Assembly: GCA_045106815.1 (NCBI GenBank)
Contig: JBGCFG010000003.1
Coordinates: forward strand, 281,438-345,437
Direction: 5' to 3'
Length of the DNA: 64,000 nucleotides
DNA from: JAUIAI01 sp045106815
GTDB lineage: Bacteria > Pseudomonadota > Gammaproteobacteria > Burkholderiales > Burkholderiaceae_E
Part shown: in pieces, positions 51,281-58,788 of the stretch
Position numbering within the stretch: position 1 is the first letter of the stretch
Layout: each line of letters starts with the position of its first letter
The notes under the pieces: model-generated
The model's input: the letters and a program-made list of their open reading frames with translations, nothing else
Databases searched by the model: none
What the model was told of the DNA's origin: nothing
Translations under genes and position numbers: made by a program

Positions 51281-53083
51281 TTAGAACTGCTCTGTTTCCA
51301 GCGCCAGCGTACCTGCCGCCCCTTCAACAATACCGCTTCTCATGGCAGTACCCTGCGTCAGGATGTGGTCGGCGTAAAACCGAGCAGTTCCGATCTTGGC
51401 CTTCAGAAACGGCGTGTCGGCGCCTGGCTCTGCCAGCAGTTTGCTCGCTGTGAGCGCGGCGCGGCCCATCTGCCAGCCACCGAGCACAATCCCGCACATC
51501 TTCAGATACGGAACGCTGCCGGCATAAGCATCGTGGGGGTCAGAAGATGATGAACTAACGATATGCTCAACGACTTCCAACAAGGCCTCACGGCCACTGG
51601 CAAGTTGCCGACCAATTGCATTCAAATGAGGTTCGCTGCTGTCGGCAAGTTCTGATTCAGTGAGTGCGACCTGTTCGAGCAAATGTCGGATGACGCTGCC
51701 GCCATCTCTTGCTGTTTTGCGTCCAACCAGATCATTTGCCTGAATGGCGGTTGTCCCCTCGTAAATAGTGAGAATGCGGGCATCCCGATAATGCTGGGCA
51801 GCGCCGGTTTCTTCGATGAAGCCCATGCCGCCATGCACCTGCACGCCGAGCGATGTGGCCTCGAGAGACATCTCGGTTGACCAGCCTTTTACAATCGGCA
51901 CTAGAAACTCATAGATGTGTTGATTCAGCTTAGCTTCATCAGCATCAGCGCTTTGATGGCCATGATCGCAGGCAGCGGCCGCAAAGTAGGCAAGCGATCG
52001 CGCGCCCTCGGTCATCGCTTTCATGGTCATCAGCATGCGTCGCACATCCGGGTGCTGAATAATGGCCACCGGGCCAGCAGAGCCCGCAACATCGCGAGAC
52101 TGAACACGGTCTTTCGCATACGCGGCGGCCAACTGATAGGCACGTTCAGCAACACCGACGCCCTGCATACCTACCGCAAACCGCGCGGCGTTCATCATGA
52201 TGAACATGTATTGCAAGCCGCGATTTTCTTCACCGACCAGGTGACCGATAGCGCCTTTGCCCACCTCACCCTTGTCATCGCCAAACAGCAAGACGGCGGT
52301 TGGGCTCGCCTTGATACCGAGTTTGTGCTCAATTGATTGGCACCACACGTCGTTGCGCTTGCCCAGCGAACCATCTTCGCCCACCAAGTACTTGGGCACA
52401 ACAAACAGTGAAATCCCTTTGACACCTTCTGGCGCATCTGGCGTGCGGGCCAGAACGAGATGCATGATGTTCTCGGCCATATCATGCTCGCCGAATGTGA
52501 TGTAGATCTTCTGACCGCTGATGCGATAAGAGCCATCGGCCTGAGGCTCTGCCTTTGAGCGAACCAACGACAAGTCTGAACCTGCTTGCGGCTCGGTGAG
52601 GTTCATCGTGCCCGTCCACTTGCCTGAAACCAGATGCGGCACAATTCGCTCGCGCTGTTCATCAGAACCTGCTGTGAGCAGGGCCTCAATGGCGCCATCG
52701 GTTAGCAACGGACAAAGCGCGAACGACATATTTGCGCTATTGAGCATCTCAATGCAAGGTGTCGCAATCAGCTTGGGCAGGCCCGCCCCCCCGTAAGCCT
52801 CGGGATGCTGAATGCCCTGCCAGCCACCGGCACCAAACTGCTCAAACGCCTGCTTGAAGCCCGGCGTAGTTGTCACCACGCCTTCGCTCAGGGTTGCCGG
52901 TTGCTGGTCACCAGTCCAGTTAAGGGGAGAAAGTACCTCTTCATTAAAGCGCGCACTTTCTTCAAGCACAGCCTGCGCCGTATCGAGGCCAGCCTCTCCA
53001 AAACCAGGAAGTGCCGCGACCTCGGCAAGGCCGGCGAGATGCTCGACATTGAACATCATGTCTTTCAGGGGGGCGTTATACAT
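51281..53083 (-). CDS. Acyl-CoA dehydrogenase (long, ~600-residue type)
   Basis: A 600-residue flavin acyl-CoA dehydrogenase that introduces the alpha-beta double bond and passes electrons to ETF. Typical segments are present: GSDEQRERIVPHLVSGKWTG, MNLTEPQAGSDLSLVRSKAE and SGQKIYITFGEHDMAENIMH. The C-terminal catalytic region has QVHGGMGFIEETGAAQHYRD then ILTIYEGTTAIQANDLVGRK, where the Glu of YEGT is the probable base. A roughly 120-residue extra C-terminal domain places it with the DmdC/AcdB-type long enzymes. GGAG precedes the ATG. It lies 41 bp downstream of etfA, its likely electron acceptor. Confidence 0.94.
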   Translation of the reverse strand: MYNAPLKDMMFNVEHLAGLAEVAALPGFGEAGLDTAQAVLEESARFNEEVLSPLNWTGDQQPATLSEGVVTTTPGFKQAFEQFGAGGWQGIQHPEAYGGAGLPKLIATPCIEMLNSANMSFALCPLLTDGAIEALLTAGSDEQRERIVPHLVSGKWTGTMNLTEPQAGSDLSLVRSKAEPQADGSYRISGQKIYITFGEHDMAENIMHLVLARTPDAPEGVKGISLFVVPKYLVGEDGSLGKRNDVWCQSIEHKLGIKASPTAVLLFGDDKGEVGKGAIGHLVGEENRGLQYMFIMMNAARFAVGMQGVGVAERAYQLAAAYAKDRVQSRDVAGSAGPVAIIQHPDVRRMLMTMKAMTEGARSLAYFAAAACDHGHQSADADEAKLNQHIYEFLVPIVKGWSTEMSLEATSLGVQVHGGMGFIEETGAAQHYRDARILTIYEGTTAIQANDLVGRKTARDGGSVIRHLLEQVALTESELADSSEPHLNAIGRQLASGREALLEVVEHIVSSSSSDPHDAYAGSVPYLKMCGIVLGGWQMGRAALTASKLLAEPGADTPFLKAKIGTARFYADHILTQGTAMRSGIVEGAAGTLALETEQF

Positions 53084-53124
53084 AGCTATCTCCGCGCGGC
53101 CTCTAACCGATACTTAACTGGTAG

Positions 53125-54060
53125 TTAGTCGAGCGCCGAGACCATCTCGGGCACGGCGTTAAACAAATCAGCCACCAGGCCATAGTCGGCCACACCGAAA
53201 ATGGGCGCTTCTTCGTCTTTGTTAATGGCAACGATGACCTTGCTGTCTTTCATGCCGGCCAAATGTTGAATGGCACCTGAAATGCCCACTGCCACATAAA
53301 GTTCAGGCGCGACGATCTTGCCTGTCTGGCCAACCTGCCAGTCATTGGGCGCATAGCCGGCATCGACTGCTGCGCGAGACGCGCCAGTAGCCGCGCCAAG
53401 TTTGTCAGCCAAAGGCTCAATGACCTTCTCGAAATTCTCTTCCGAACCAACACCACGCCCGCCTGAAACAATCACTTTGGCGGCAGTAAGTTCCGGCCGG
53501 TCACTCTTGGCCAGTTCACGCCCAACGAAAGCAGCTTTGTCGGAACTCGCGACAGCTTCGGCCGTTTCGACTGCGGCCGAGCCCCCGGTTTCTGCTACCG
53601 CATCAAATGCCGTGGTACGAACCGTTAGCACTTTCTTCGCATCGGCAGACTTCACAGTCGCAATCGCATTGCCTGCATAAATAGGCCGGGTAAAGGTATC
53701 GGCGTCTTCCACACCGACGATGTCAGAAATTTGAGCAACATCCAGTACAGCCGCAATGCGTGGCGCAATGTTCTTACCGTACGCAGTCGCCGGAGCCAGG
53801 ATGTGGGTGTAGTCACCTGCCATCGAGATGACCTGTGCGGCGACATTCTCAGCCAAACCGTCTTTGAACCCCTCACCTTCAACATGGATGACTTTCGCAA
53901 TGCCTGCGGCTTGCGATGCGGCGCTGGCAACAGCGTCGGCGCCCGAGCCACATACGAGCACAGTCACATCACCACCCAATGCGCCCGCCGCAGCGACGGT
54001 ATTCAAGGTGGAGGGACGCAATGCTTCGTTGTCGTGTTCAGCAATTACTAATGTGGCCAT
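53125..54060 (-). CDS. etfA: Electron transfer flavoprotein alpha subunit
   Basis: EtfA binds FAD and, with EtfB, carries electrons from acyl-CoA dehydrogenases to the quinone pool. It starts MATLVIAEHDNEALRPSTLN. The C-terminal FAD-binding signature runs VSGGRGVGSEENFEKVIEPL, then AVDAGYAPNDWQVGQTGKIV and GISGAIQHLAGMKDSKVIVA. The ATG at 54060 is chosen because AGGAGG lies five bases upstream. Length is 311 residues. It is 89 bp downstream of etfB. Confidence 0.97.
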   Translation of the reverse strand: MATLVIAEHDNEALRPSTLNTVAAAGALGGDVTVLVCGSGADAVASAASQAAGIAKVIHVEGEGFKDGLAENVAAQVISMAGDYTHILAPATAYGKNIAPRIAAVLDVAQISDIVGVEDADTFTRPIYAGNAIATVKSADAKKVLTVRTTAFDAVAETGGSAAVETAEAVASSDKAAFVGRELAKSDRPELTAAKVIVSGGRGVGSEENFEKVIEPLADKLGAATGASRAAVDAGYAPNDWQVGQTGKIVAPELYVAVGISGAIQHLAGMKDSKVIVAINKDEEAPIFGVADYGLVADLFNAVPEMVSALD

Positions 54061-54149
54061 TCGGGCCTCCTGCAAATAGTGATTCAGTTAATGCGCTTTG
54101 ATTTCGGCGATAGCGCCTTGATCTCAGCGATATCGCTTTGCTTAGCGGC

Positions 54150-54899
54150 TCAAATGACTTTGGCTTCGTTCTTGAGCTTCTCGACCAACGTGGCCACATC
54201 TTCGACCTTGATGCCAGCCTTACGCTGCTCAGGCTCAACGACCTTGATCGTTGTGAGACGCGGCGCGACATCGACGCTCAAGTCGTCAGGGGTCACCACG
54301 TCGAGTTGTTTCTTCTTGGCCTTCATGATGTTGGGCAGCGTCACATAGCGCGGCTCATTGAGGCGCAGGTCAGTCGTCACCACGGCCGGCAATGAGATTG
54401 ACAGGGTTTCGAGTCCGCCATCCACTTCGCGGGTAACTTTTGCTTTACCGTCTGCCACTTCCACTTCACTCGCAAAGGTTGCTTGTGGCATGCCACCAAG
54501 CGCCGCGAGCATCTGACCCGTTTGGTTGGCATCATCATCAATCGCCTGCTTGCCAAGAATGATCAGCTCGGGTGATTCTTTTTCGACCAGCGCCTTGAGC
54601 AACTTGGCCACTGCCAGGGGCTGCAACTCCGCGTCAGTTTCGACCAGGTAGGCGCGATCAGCCCCGATTGCCATCGCGGTACGCAGCGTTTCCTGACTCG
54701 ATTTCGTGCCGCATGAAACAGCGATCACTTCAGTGGCGACACCCTTCTCTTTGAGCCGGACGGCCTCTTCGACGGCAATTTCGTCAAAAGGATTCATCGA
54801 CATCTTGACGTTTGCGATATCTACCCCGCTTTGGTCGCTTTTGACTCGAACCTTGACGTTGTAATCCACGACGCGTTTCACAGGGACAAGAATCTTCAT
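54150..54899 (-). CDS. etfB: Electron transfer flavoprotein beta subunit
   Basis: EtfB pairs with EtfA and binds AMP. It begins MKILVPVKRVVDYNVKVRVK and contains MSMNPFDEIAVEEAVRLKEK. The signature segment LIILGKQAIDDDANQTGQML and the late strand RYVTLPNIMKAKKK are present. The ATG at 54899 is preferred to a longer open frame because relatives begin at MKILVPVK and AAGAG precedes it. Length is 249 residues. It is the first gene of the minus-strand etfB-etfA-acyl-CoA dehydrogenase set, divergent from a MarR gene. Confidence 0.97.
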   Translation of the reverse strand: MKILVPVKRVVDYNVKVRVKSDQSGVDIANVKMSMNPFDEIAVEEAVRLKEKGVATEVIAVSCGTKSSQETLRTAMAIGADRAYLVETDAELQPLAVAKLLKALVEKESPELIILGKQAIDDDANQTGQMLAALGGMPQATFASEVEVADGKAKVTREVDGGLETLSISLPAVVTTDLRLNEPRYVTLPNIMKAKKKQLDVVTPDDLSVDVAPRLTTIKVVEPEQRKAGIKVEDVATLVEKLKNEAKVI

Positions 54900-55047
54900 G
54901 ACGGTTCTCTTTAGGAAAATGTGTTGATGATTATAAGAAGCAGCGCCTGAGCCGGCATTGAATCCAGCACCCGCAGGCAGGGGCATGTCAGTTTAAAAGT
55001 GTCACACACGACAAACCGGTATGGGCCTGTCTCAATTAGCTGCCGCG

Positions 55048-55076
55048 ATGTTAAGCATCTGAAATTATCTTGTCAA
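55048..55076 (-). promoter_or_regulatory. Sigma70-like promoter driving etfB
   Basis: On the minus strand TTGACA (55071-55076) and TAACAT (55048-55053) are separated by exactly 17 bases. The -35 hexamer matches consensus and the -10 is good. It points toward etfB, with a leader of about 140 bases. The -35 lies inside the palindromic operator. Confidence 0.7.
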
Positions 55077-55093
55077 CCATATTGACAAGATAA
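55065..55093. promoter_or_regulatory. Palindromic operator, probably of the MarR-type regulator
   Basis: TTATCTTGTCAA, spacer CCATA, then TTGACAAGATAA: two perfect 12-bp inverted arms. It lies 24 bp before the marR-like start and covers the -35 hexamer of the etfB promoter. Each arm also contains a TTGACA on its strand, so a plus-strand promoter for the regulator (TTGACA 55082-55087) is possible too. Size and symmetry suit a MarR dimer. Binding is inferred. Confidence 0.75.
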
Positions 55094-55116
55094 AACCTGT
55101 TGTTAAACAATAAGGC

Positions 55117-55629
55117 ATGAGCGAAAACCTCACCCAACTCCTGCTCAAGCGGTCTGACTGGTTTGCTGACGAAATCATGCGCGGCATCCAGCGCTCGCCC
55201 TGGCCGCACATTACGCCAGCTCAAAGCCGTTTACTTGCGCTCATGGGCGGTAAGTCGGCGAGCATGGCGGCGCTCGGCCGCCGGTTGGCCATTTCCCGGC
55301 AGGCGGTGCACAAAACCGTCAATGAGTTGGTCCGTCAGGGCATTCTCGAAGTCAAAGTGGATCCGGAAAGAGGCAACGCTAAACTGGTCTCCTACACTGA
55401 AGCCGGCCGGCAGGTTAACCGAGCCGGCGCCAACCTCATTGAGCAGGCTGAGCGCAAGCTCGCCGACAGAATCGGGCAGTCCGGGGTAGAGCAGTTGAAG
55501 CAGTTACTTCAGGCTGATTGGGATGACGCTGACGATGTCAGCGATGTGTCACCTCCAAACGCTGACGCACCCGTTCAGGCGTCTCGAAACAAACGACGGG
55601 ACAACCCGCGCGACACTTCTTCGGCCTGA
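55117..55629 (+). CDS. MarR-family transcriptional regulator
   Basis: A 170-residue winged-helix protein. The DNA-binding region is SASMAALGRRLAISRQAVHK, then TVNELVRQGILEVKVDPERG and NAKLVSYTEAGRQ for the wing. Helices on either side build the dimer. The last ~40 residues are an acidic then basic disordered tail. It is divergent from etfB and its gene sits directly beside a perfect palindrome. It probably represses both itself and the etfBA/acyl-CoA dehydrogenase operon and responds to an acyl-CoA or similar ligand; this is inference from arrangement. Confidence 0.85.
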   Translation: MSENLTQLLLKRSDWFADEIMRGIQRSPWPHITPAQSRLLALMGGKSASMAALGRRLAISRQAVHKTVNELVRQGILEVKVDPERGNAKLVSYTEAGRQVNRAGANLIEQAERKLADRIGQSGVEQLKQLLQADWDDADDVSDVSPPNADAPVQASRNKRRDNPRDTSSA

Positions 55630-55685
55630 CGGGAGCTCCAGGAGGGGGGCTTGTTGATTGCAGCGCAATCGTCGCTGAAATTCAG

Positions 55686-55715
55686 GCTATGACCAATATT
55701 CGAGCTATGACCAAT
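55686..55715. repeat. Direct repeat at the 3' end of the enoyl-CoA hydratase-like gene
   Basis: GCTATGACCAAT occurs at 55686-55697 and again at 55704-55715, 18 bp apart. On the minus strand it encodes the last two residues and stop of the hydratase-like gene, so the end of the gene is duplicated in its 3' flank. Confidence 0.8.
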
Positions 55716-56538
55716 CGGGCGATCGCTTATCCAGAAAAGCCTGAACCCCCTCGAGAGCATCATCGTCCATCATGTTGCAGGCCATGGTCTGGCCGGCCAT
55801 TTGATAGGCGGCTTCAATCCCGGTTTCCAGCTGGCGATAAAACAAGCCCTTGCCTGCGGCAATCGCGACGGCCGGCTTGGCGCAAATGGCCTGCGCCAAT
55901 TGGTCGATCTCCGCGTCGAGTTCGGCCGGGGTCGTTACGCGGTTGACGAGGCCCTTCGCTTTGGCCTGATCAGCGCCAATGAACTCGCCAGTCACCAGCA
56001 TCTCAAACGCGTCTTTACGAGACAGGTTACGAGACAGCGCAACCGACGGCGTCGAGCAGAACAAGCCAAGATTAACGCCGCTGACCGCAAACTTTGCTTC
56101 ATCGCTGGCAACGGCAAGGTCGCACATCGCGACTAACTGGCAACCGGCAGCGGTTGCAATCCCGTGAACACGAGCAATCACCGGCTGAGGCATTCGCTGA
56201 ATGGCCATCATCATTTTGGTGCAGGCATTAAACAAGCCCTGGTAGTAAGCAAGGCTCGGATCGGCGCGCATCTCGCGTAGATCATGCCCGGCACAGAAGG
56301 CCTTCCCGTCACCAGCCAGAATGACCACTCTGACAGATTCATCTTGTGCGAGGCGATCAAAGCTAGCAGTCAGTTCGGCGAGCAGCCCCTCTGACAAGGC
56401 ATTGAACTGGCGGCCTCGATTCATCGTCAGCGTCACGATTGAGCCATTGCGCGACTCCCGTAACACGGTCTCGGTGGTTGACGACGCAGATGATGACTCC
56501 GCTGATGACTCTGCAGGCAGGCTTTCGAAGGCAGACAT
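55705..56538 (-). CDS. Enoyl-CoA hydratase/isomerase-like protein (crotonase fold)
   Basis: A 277-residue crotonase-superfamily protein, closest in look to the ECHDC3-like subgroup. It has NRGRQFNALSEGLLAELTAS, the oxyanion-hole segments FCAGHDLREM and RVHGIATAAGCQLVAMCDLA, and VSGVNLGLFCSTPSVALSRN. Compared with classical hydratases, the position of the first catalytic Glu appears to be Gly (VSGVN), whereas the second Glu is kept (AFEMLVTGE). Hydratase activity is therefore uncertain. AGGAG lies seven bases before the ATG. It converges with the marR gene and is divergent from moxR. The N-terminus has a Ser-rich stretch. Confidence 0.88.
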   Translation of the reverse strand: MSAFESLPAESSAESSSASSTTETVLRESRNGSIVTLTMNRGRQFNALSEGLLAELTASFDRLAQDESVRVVILAGDGKAFCAGHDLREMRADPSLAYYQGLFNACTKMMMAIQRMPQPVIARVHGIATAAGCQLVAMCDLAVASDEAKFAVSGVNLGLFCSTPSVALSRNLSRKDAFEMLVTGEFIGADQAKAKGLVNRVTTPAELDAEIDQLAQAICAKPAVAIAAGKGLFYRQLETGIEAAYQMAGQTMACNMMDDDALEGVQAFLDKRSPDWS

Positions 56539-56769
56539 TTGCTCTCCTGGTTAAAAGGGGATTCGGTGTGTCCGGCAATGACGCGGTTGCCTTGATGCTA
56601 CCTGCGTCCAATCAGTGGCTCAATCCAGGCAGCCCCCCATCCGTTCAGGTCTTCAAACCGACCGCTCATCGGCCATTGAGAAGCTCGCACGACCATTCAG
56701 TTCGCTGAGGGCCAACGGCCTGCGCGCCTTCCGATACACTGGACATGACTTCGCTGCGACTTAAATCTG

Positions 56770-57693
56770 ATGCTAGAAAAAATTCAATTGGTAGCCGCCC
56801 AGGCCGGCTCTATCGTCGTGGGCAAACAGGCTCAGATTCGACTGGCCCTCGCCTGTGTGCTTGCCCGTGGCCACTTACTTGTCGAGGACCTTCCCGGCGT
56901 CGGCAAAACGACGCTGGCCCACGCCTTGTCGATTTCACTGGGTCTGAAATTCAGCCGTGTCCAGTTCACCAATGATTTGCTGCCGGCAGACATTGTCGGC
57001 GTGAATGTTTTTGACCGCGACGTGTCCAAGTTCGTATTTCATCCTGGGCCTGTATTTACGGAGGTGTTGCTTGCCGACGAGATCAACCGGGCCTCACCCA
57101 AAACGCAATCTGCACTGCTCGAAGCAATGGAAGAGCGCCAGATTTCAGTTGAGGGCAAACCCATTGATCTGCCGAATCCGTTCTTTGTGATCGCCACGCA
57201 GAACCCGCAAGATCAAGTCGGCACTTTTGCGCTTCCCGAGTCTCAGCTCGATCGCTTCCTGATGTGTATTGAGCTGGGCTATCCCGATCCGCAAAGTGAG
57301 CGTGCATTGCTCGCCGGCGAAGACCGCCGTGACATGATCTCCTCGCTTAAGCCACAAATCAGCCCCGAAGAGCTCAGGCAGGCCATGCAGAAGGTGCGCG
57401 AAGTACGCGCCTCCGATGCCCTGCTCGACTATGTTCAGAATTTGCTAAATCAATCGCGCCGCTCACCAGCTTTGTCTGAGGGCTTGAGTCCGCGTTCCGG
57501 GCTAGCGCTAATGCAAGCCGCAAAGGCATGGGCCATGCTGGATGGCCGCAACCATCTGCTTCCCGATGACGTTCAGGCCGTGTTGCCAGCAGTTGCTGGA
57601 CATCGCCTACGCCCAGCCAAAGGCGGCGCATTGAGTTATCGCGGTCGGGCAGAACTTGTTGCCGAACTGATGCACTCCGTTCCGGTCGTTTAA
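56770..57693 (+). CDS. MoxR-family AAA+ ATPase
   Basis: A 307-residue MoxR ATPase. Walker A is LPGVGKTTLAHAL near residue 45, the Walker B region is VLLADEINRASPKTQSALLE, sensor 1 is VIATQNPQDQVGTFALPESQ, and the sensor 2 / lid domain includes SGLALMQAAKAWAMLDGRNH. MoxR proteins act as chaperones for metal-cofactor or von Willebrand-domain partners. It is followed by DUF58 and transglutaminase genes, a widespread operon whose exact role is unclear. Confidence 0.93.
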   Translation: MLEKIQLVAAQAGSIVVGKQAQIRLALACVLARGHLLVEDLPGVGKTTLAHALSISLGLKFSRVQFTNDLLPADIVGVNVFDRDVSKFVFHPGPVFTEVLLADEINRASPKTQSALLEAMEERQISVEGKPIDLPNPFFVIATQNPQDQVGTFALPESQLDRFLMCIELGYPDPQSERALLAGEDRRDMISSLKPQISPEELRQAMQKVREVRASDALLDYVQNLLNQSRRSPALSEGLSPRSGLALMQAAKAWAMLDGRNHLLPDDVQAVLPAVAGHRLRPAKGGALSYRGRAELVAELMHSVPVV

Positions 57694-57708
57694 GCGAGGA
57701 ATCCCGGC

Positions 57709-58788
57709 TTGGCCAATAGTGGACAAATCCCGGTCTCAGGCGCGAGACACGGCAGGGGCCTGGGCTCCGCGGCCGATCCCTCGGCCTCGCGCGTCGAAAC
57801 CTGGCTGGCCAGATTCATGCCTCGCCGCGGCCCGATCGCAGGCGACCATCTCCTGACCCGCCGCAATGTCTATGTGCTGCCCTCAAAAGCAGGGCTTTTG
57901 TTTGCGATCATTTTGCTCGCGATGTTGATCTGTTCGATCAACTACGGTTTGTCGATGGGCTATGCGCTGACCTTCCTGACATTTGGCATGGTCAAGGTGG
58001 GCATGCTGCACACATTCAGAAATTTGTCGGCCATCACCCTGCGTGCCGGGCGAGCCGATCCCGTATTTGCCGGGCAGATGGCAGAAGTCAGCTTCATGAT
58101 GCTCAATCCCTCTCGGCTGGCCCGCTATGCACTCAGGGTTGATGCGACTGGCATGAACCAGACCGCACTTGTCGATGTGGCCCCCAGGACAGAACACATG
58201 GTGAACATTGCCCTGCCCGCTCCGAAACGAGGTTGGATGTTGTTGCCACGGCTCACGCTATCAACCCGGTACCCGCTTGGCATTTGGCGAGCGTGGGCCT
58301 ACTGGCAGCCGGCTCAACGCGTGCTTGTCTATCCTGAGCCCGAGACCCCGCCTCATCCATTACCGGTCTCGACATTAAGCGAAGGCGATCATCAAGGCGC
58401 TGGCGGCCTTGATGAAGACCTTGCCGGCATCAGACCCTTTAATGAAGGCGACTCACCGCGCCGAATTGCTTGGACGGCGATGGCCCGCACCGGCAATGAC
58501 GAATTGCTCAGCAAACAGTTTGAAGGCGGCGGTAGCGGCGAGATGGTGCTCGACTTTAATTCCCTGCCACCTGCGCTTGATCTGGAATCGCGCCTGTCCC
58601 GCCTGGCACGCTGGGTGCTGGATGCCGAAACAGCCGGCGCACGCTATGCGCTGTCCCTGCCGGGCACTGAGATTGCGCCGGATCAGGGTCCGGGGCATAA
58701 AACTGCCTGCCTGCGCGCATTGGCAACCTTCCGCACCGAAGCCCCTGCGCCCGATGCCGGTGGTCCTCCCGGGCGGCAAGCGCAATGA
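57709..58788 (+). CDS. DUF58 membrane-associated protein
   Basis: A 359-residue protein. Two adjoining membrane helices follow the charged N-terminus (GLLFAIILLAMLICSINYGL and YALTFLTFGMVKVGML). The DUF58 domain carries the family signature GLDEDLAGIRPFNEGDSPRR followed by IAWTAMARTGNDELLSKQFE. It lies 15 bp after moxR. The start is TTG, with GAGGA about eight bases upstream. Its end overlaps the next gene as ATGA. DUF58 proteins partner MoxR; function in cell-envelope maintenance is proposed but unproven. Confidence 0.9.
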   Translation: MANSGQIPVSGARHGRGLGSAADPSASRVETWLARFMPRRGPIAGDHLLTRRNVYVLPSKAGLLFAIILLAMLICSINYGLSMGYALTFLTFGMVKVGMLHTFRNLSAITLRAGRADPVFAGQMAEVSFMMLNPSRLARYALRVDATGMNQTALVDVAPRTEHMVNIALPAPKRGWMLLPRLTLSTRYPLGIWRAWAYWQPAQRVLVYPEPETPPHPLPVSTLSEGDHQGAGGLDEDLAGIRPFNEGDSPRRIAWTAMARTGNDELLSKQFEGGGSGEMVLDFNSLPPALDLESRLSRLARWVLDAETAGARYALSLPGTEIAPDQGPGHKTACLRALATFRTEAPAPDAGGPPGRQAQ

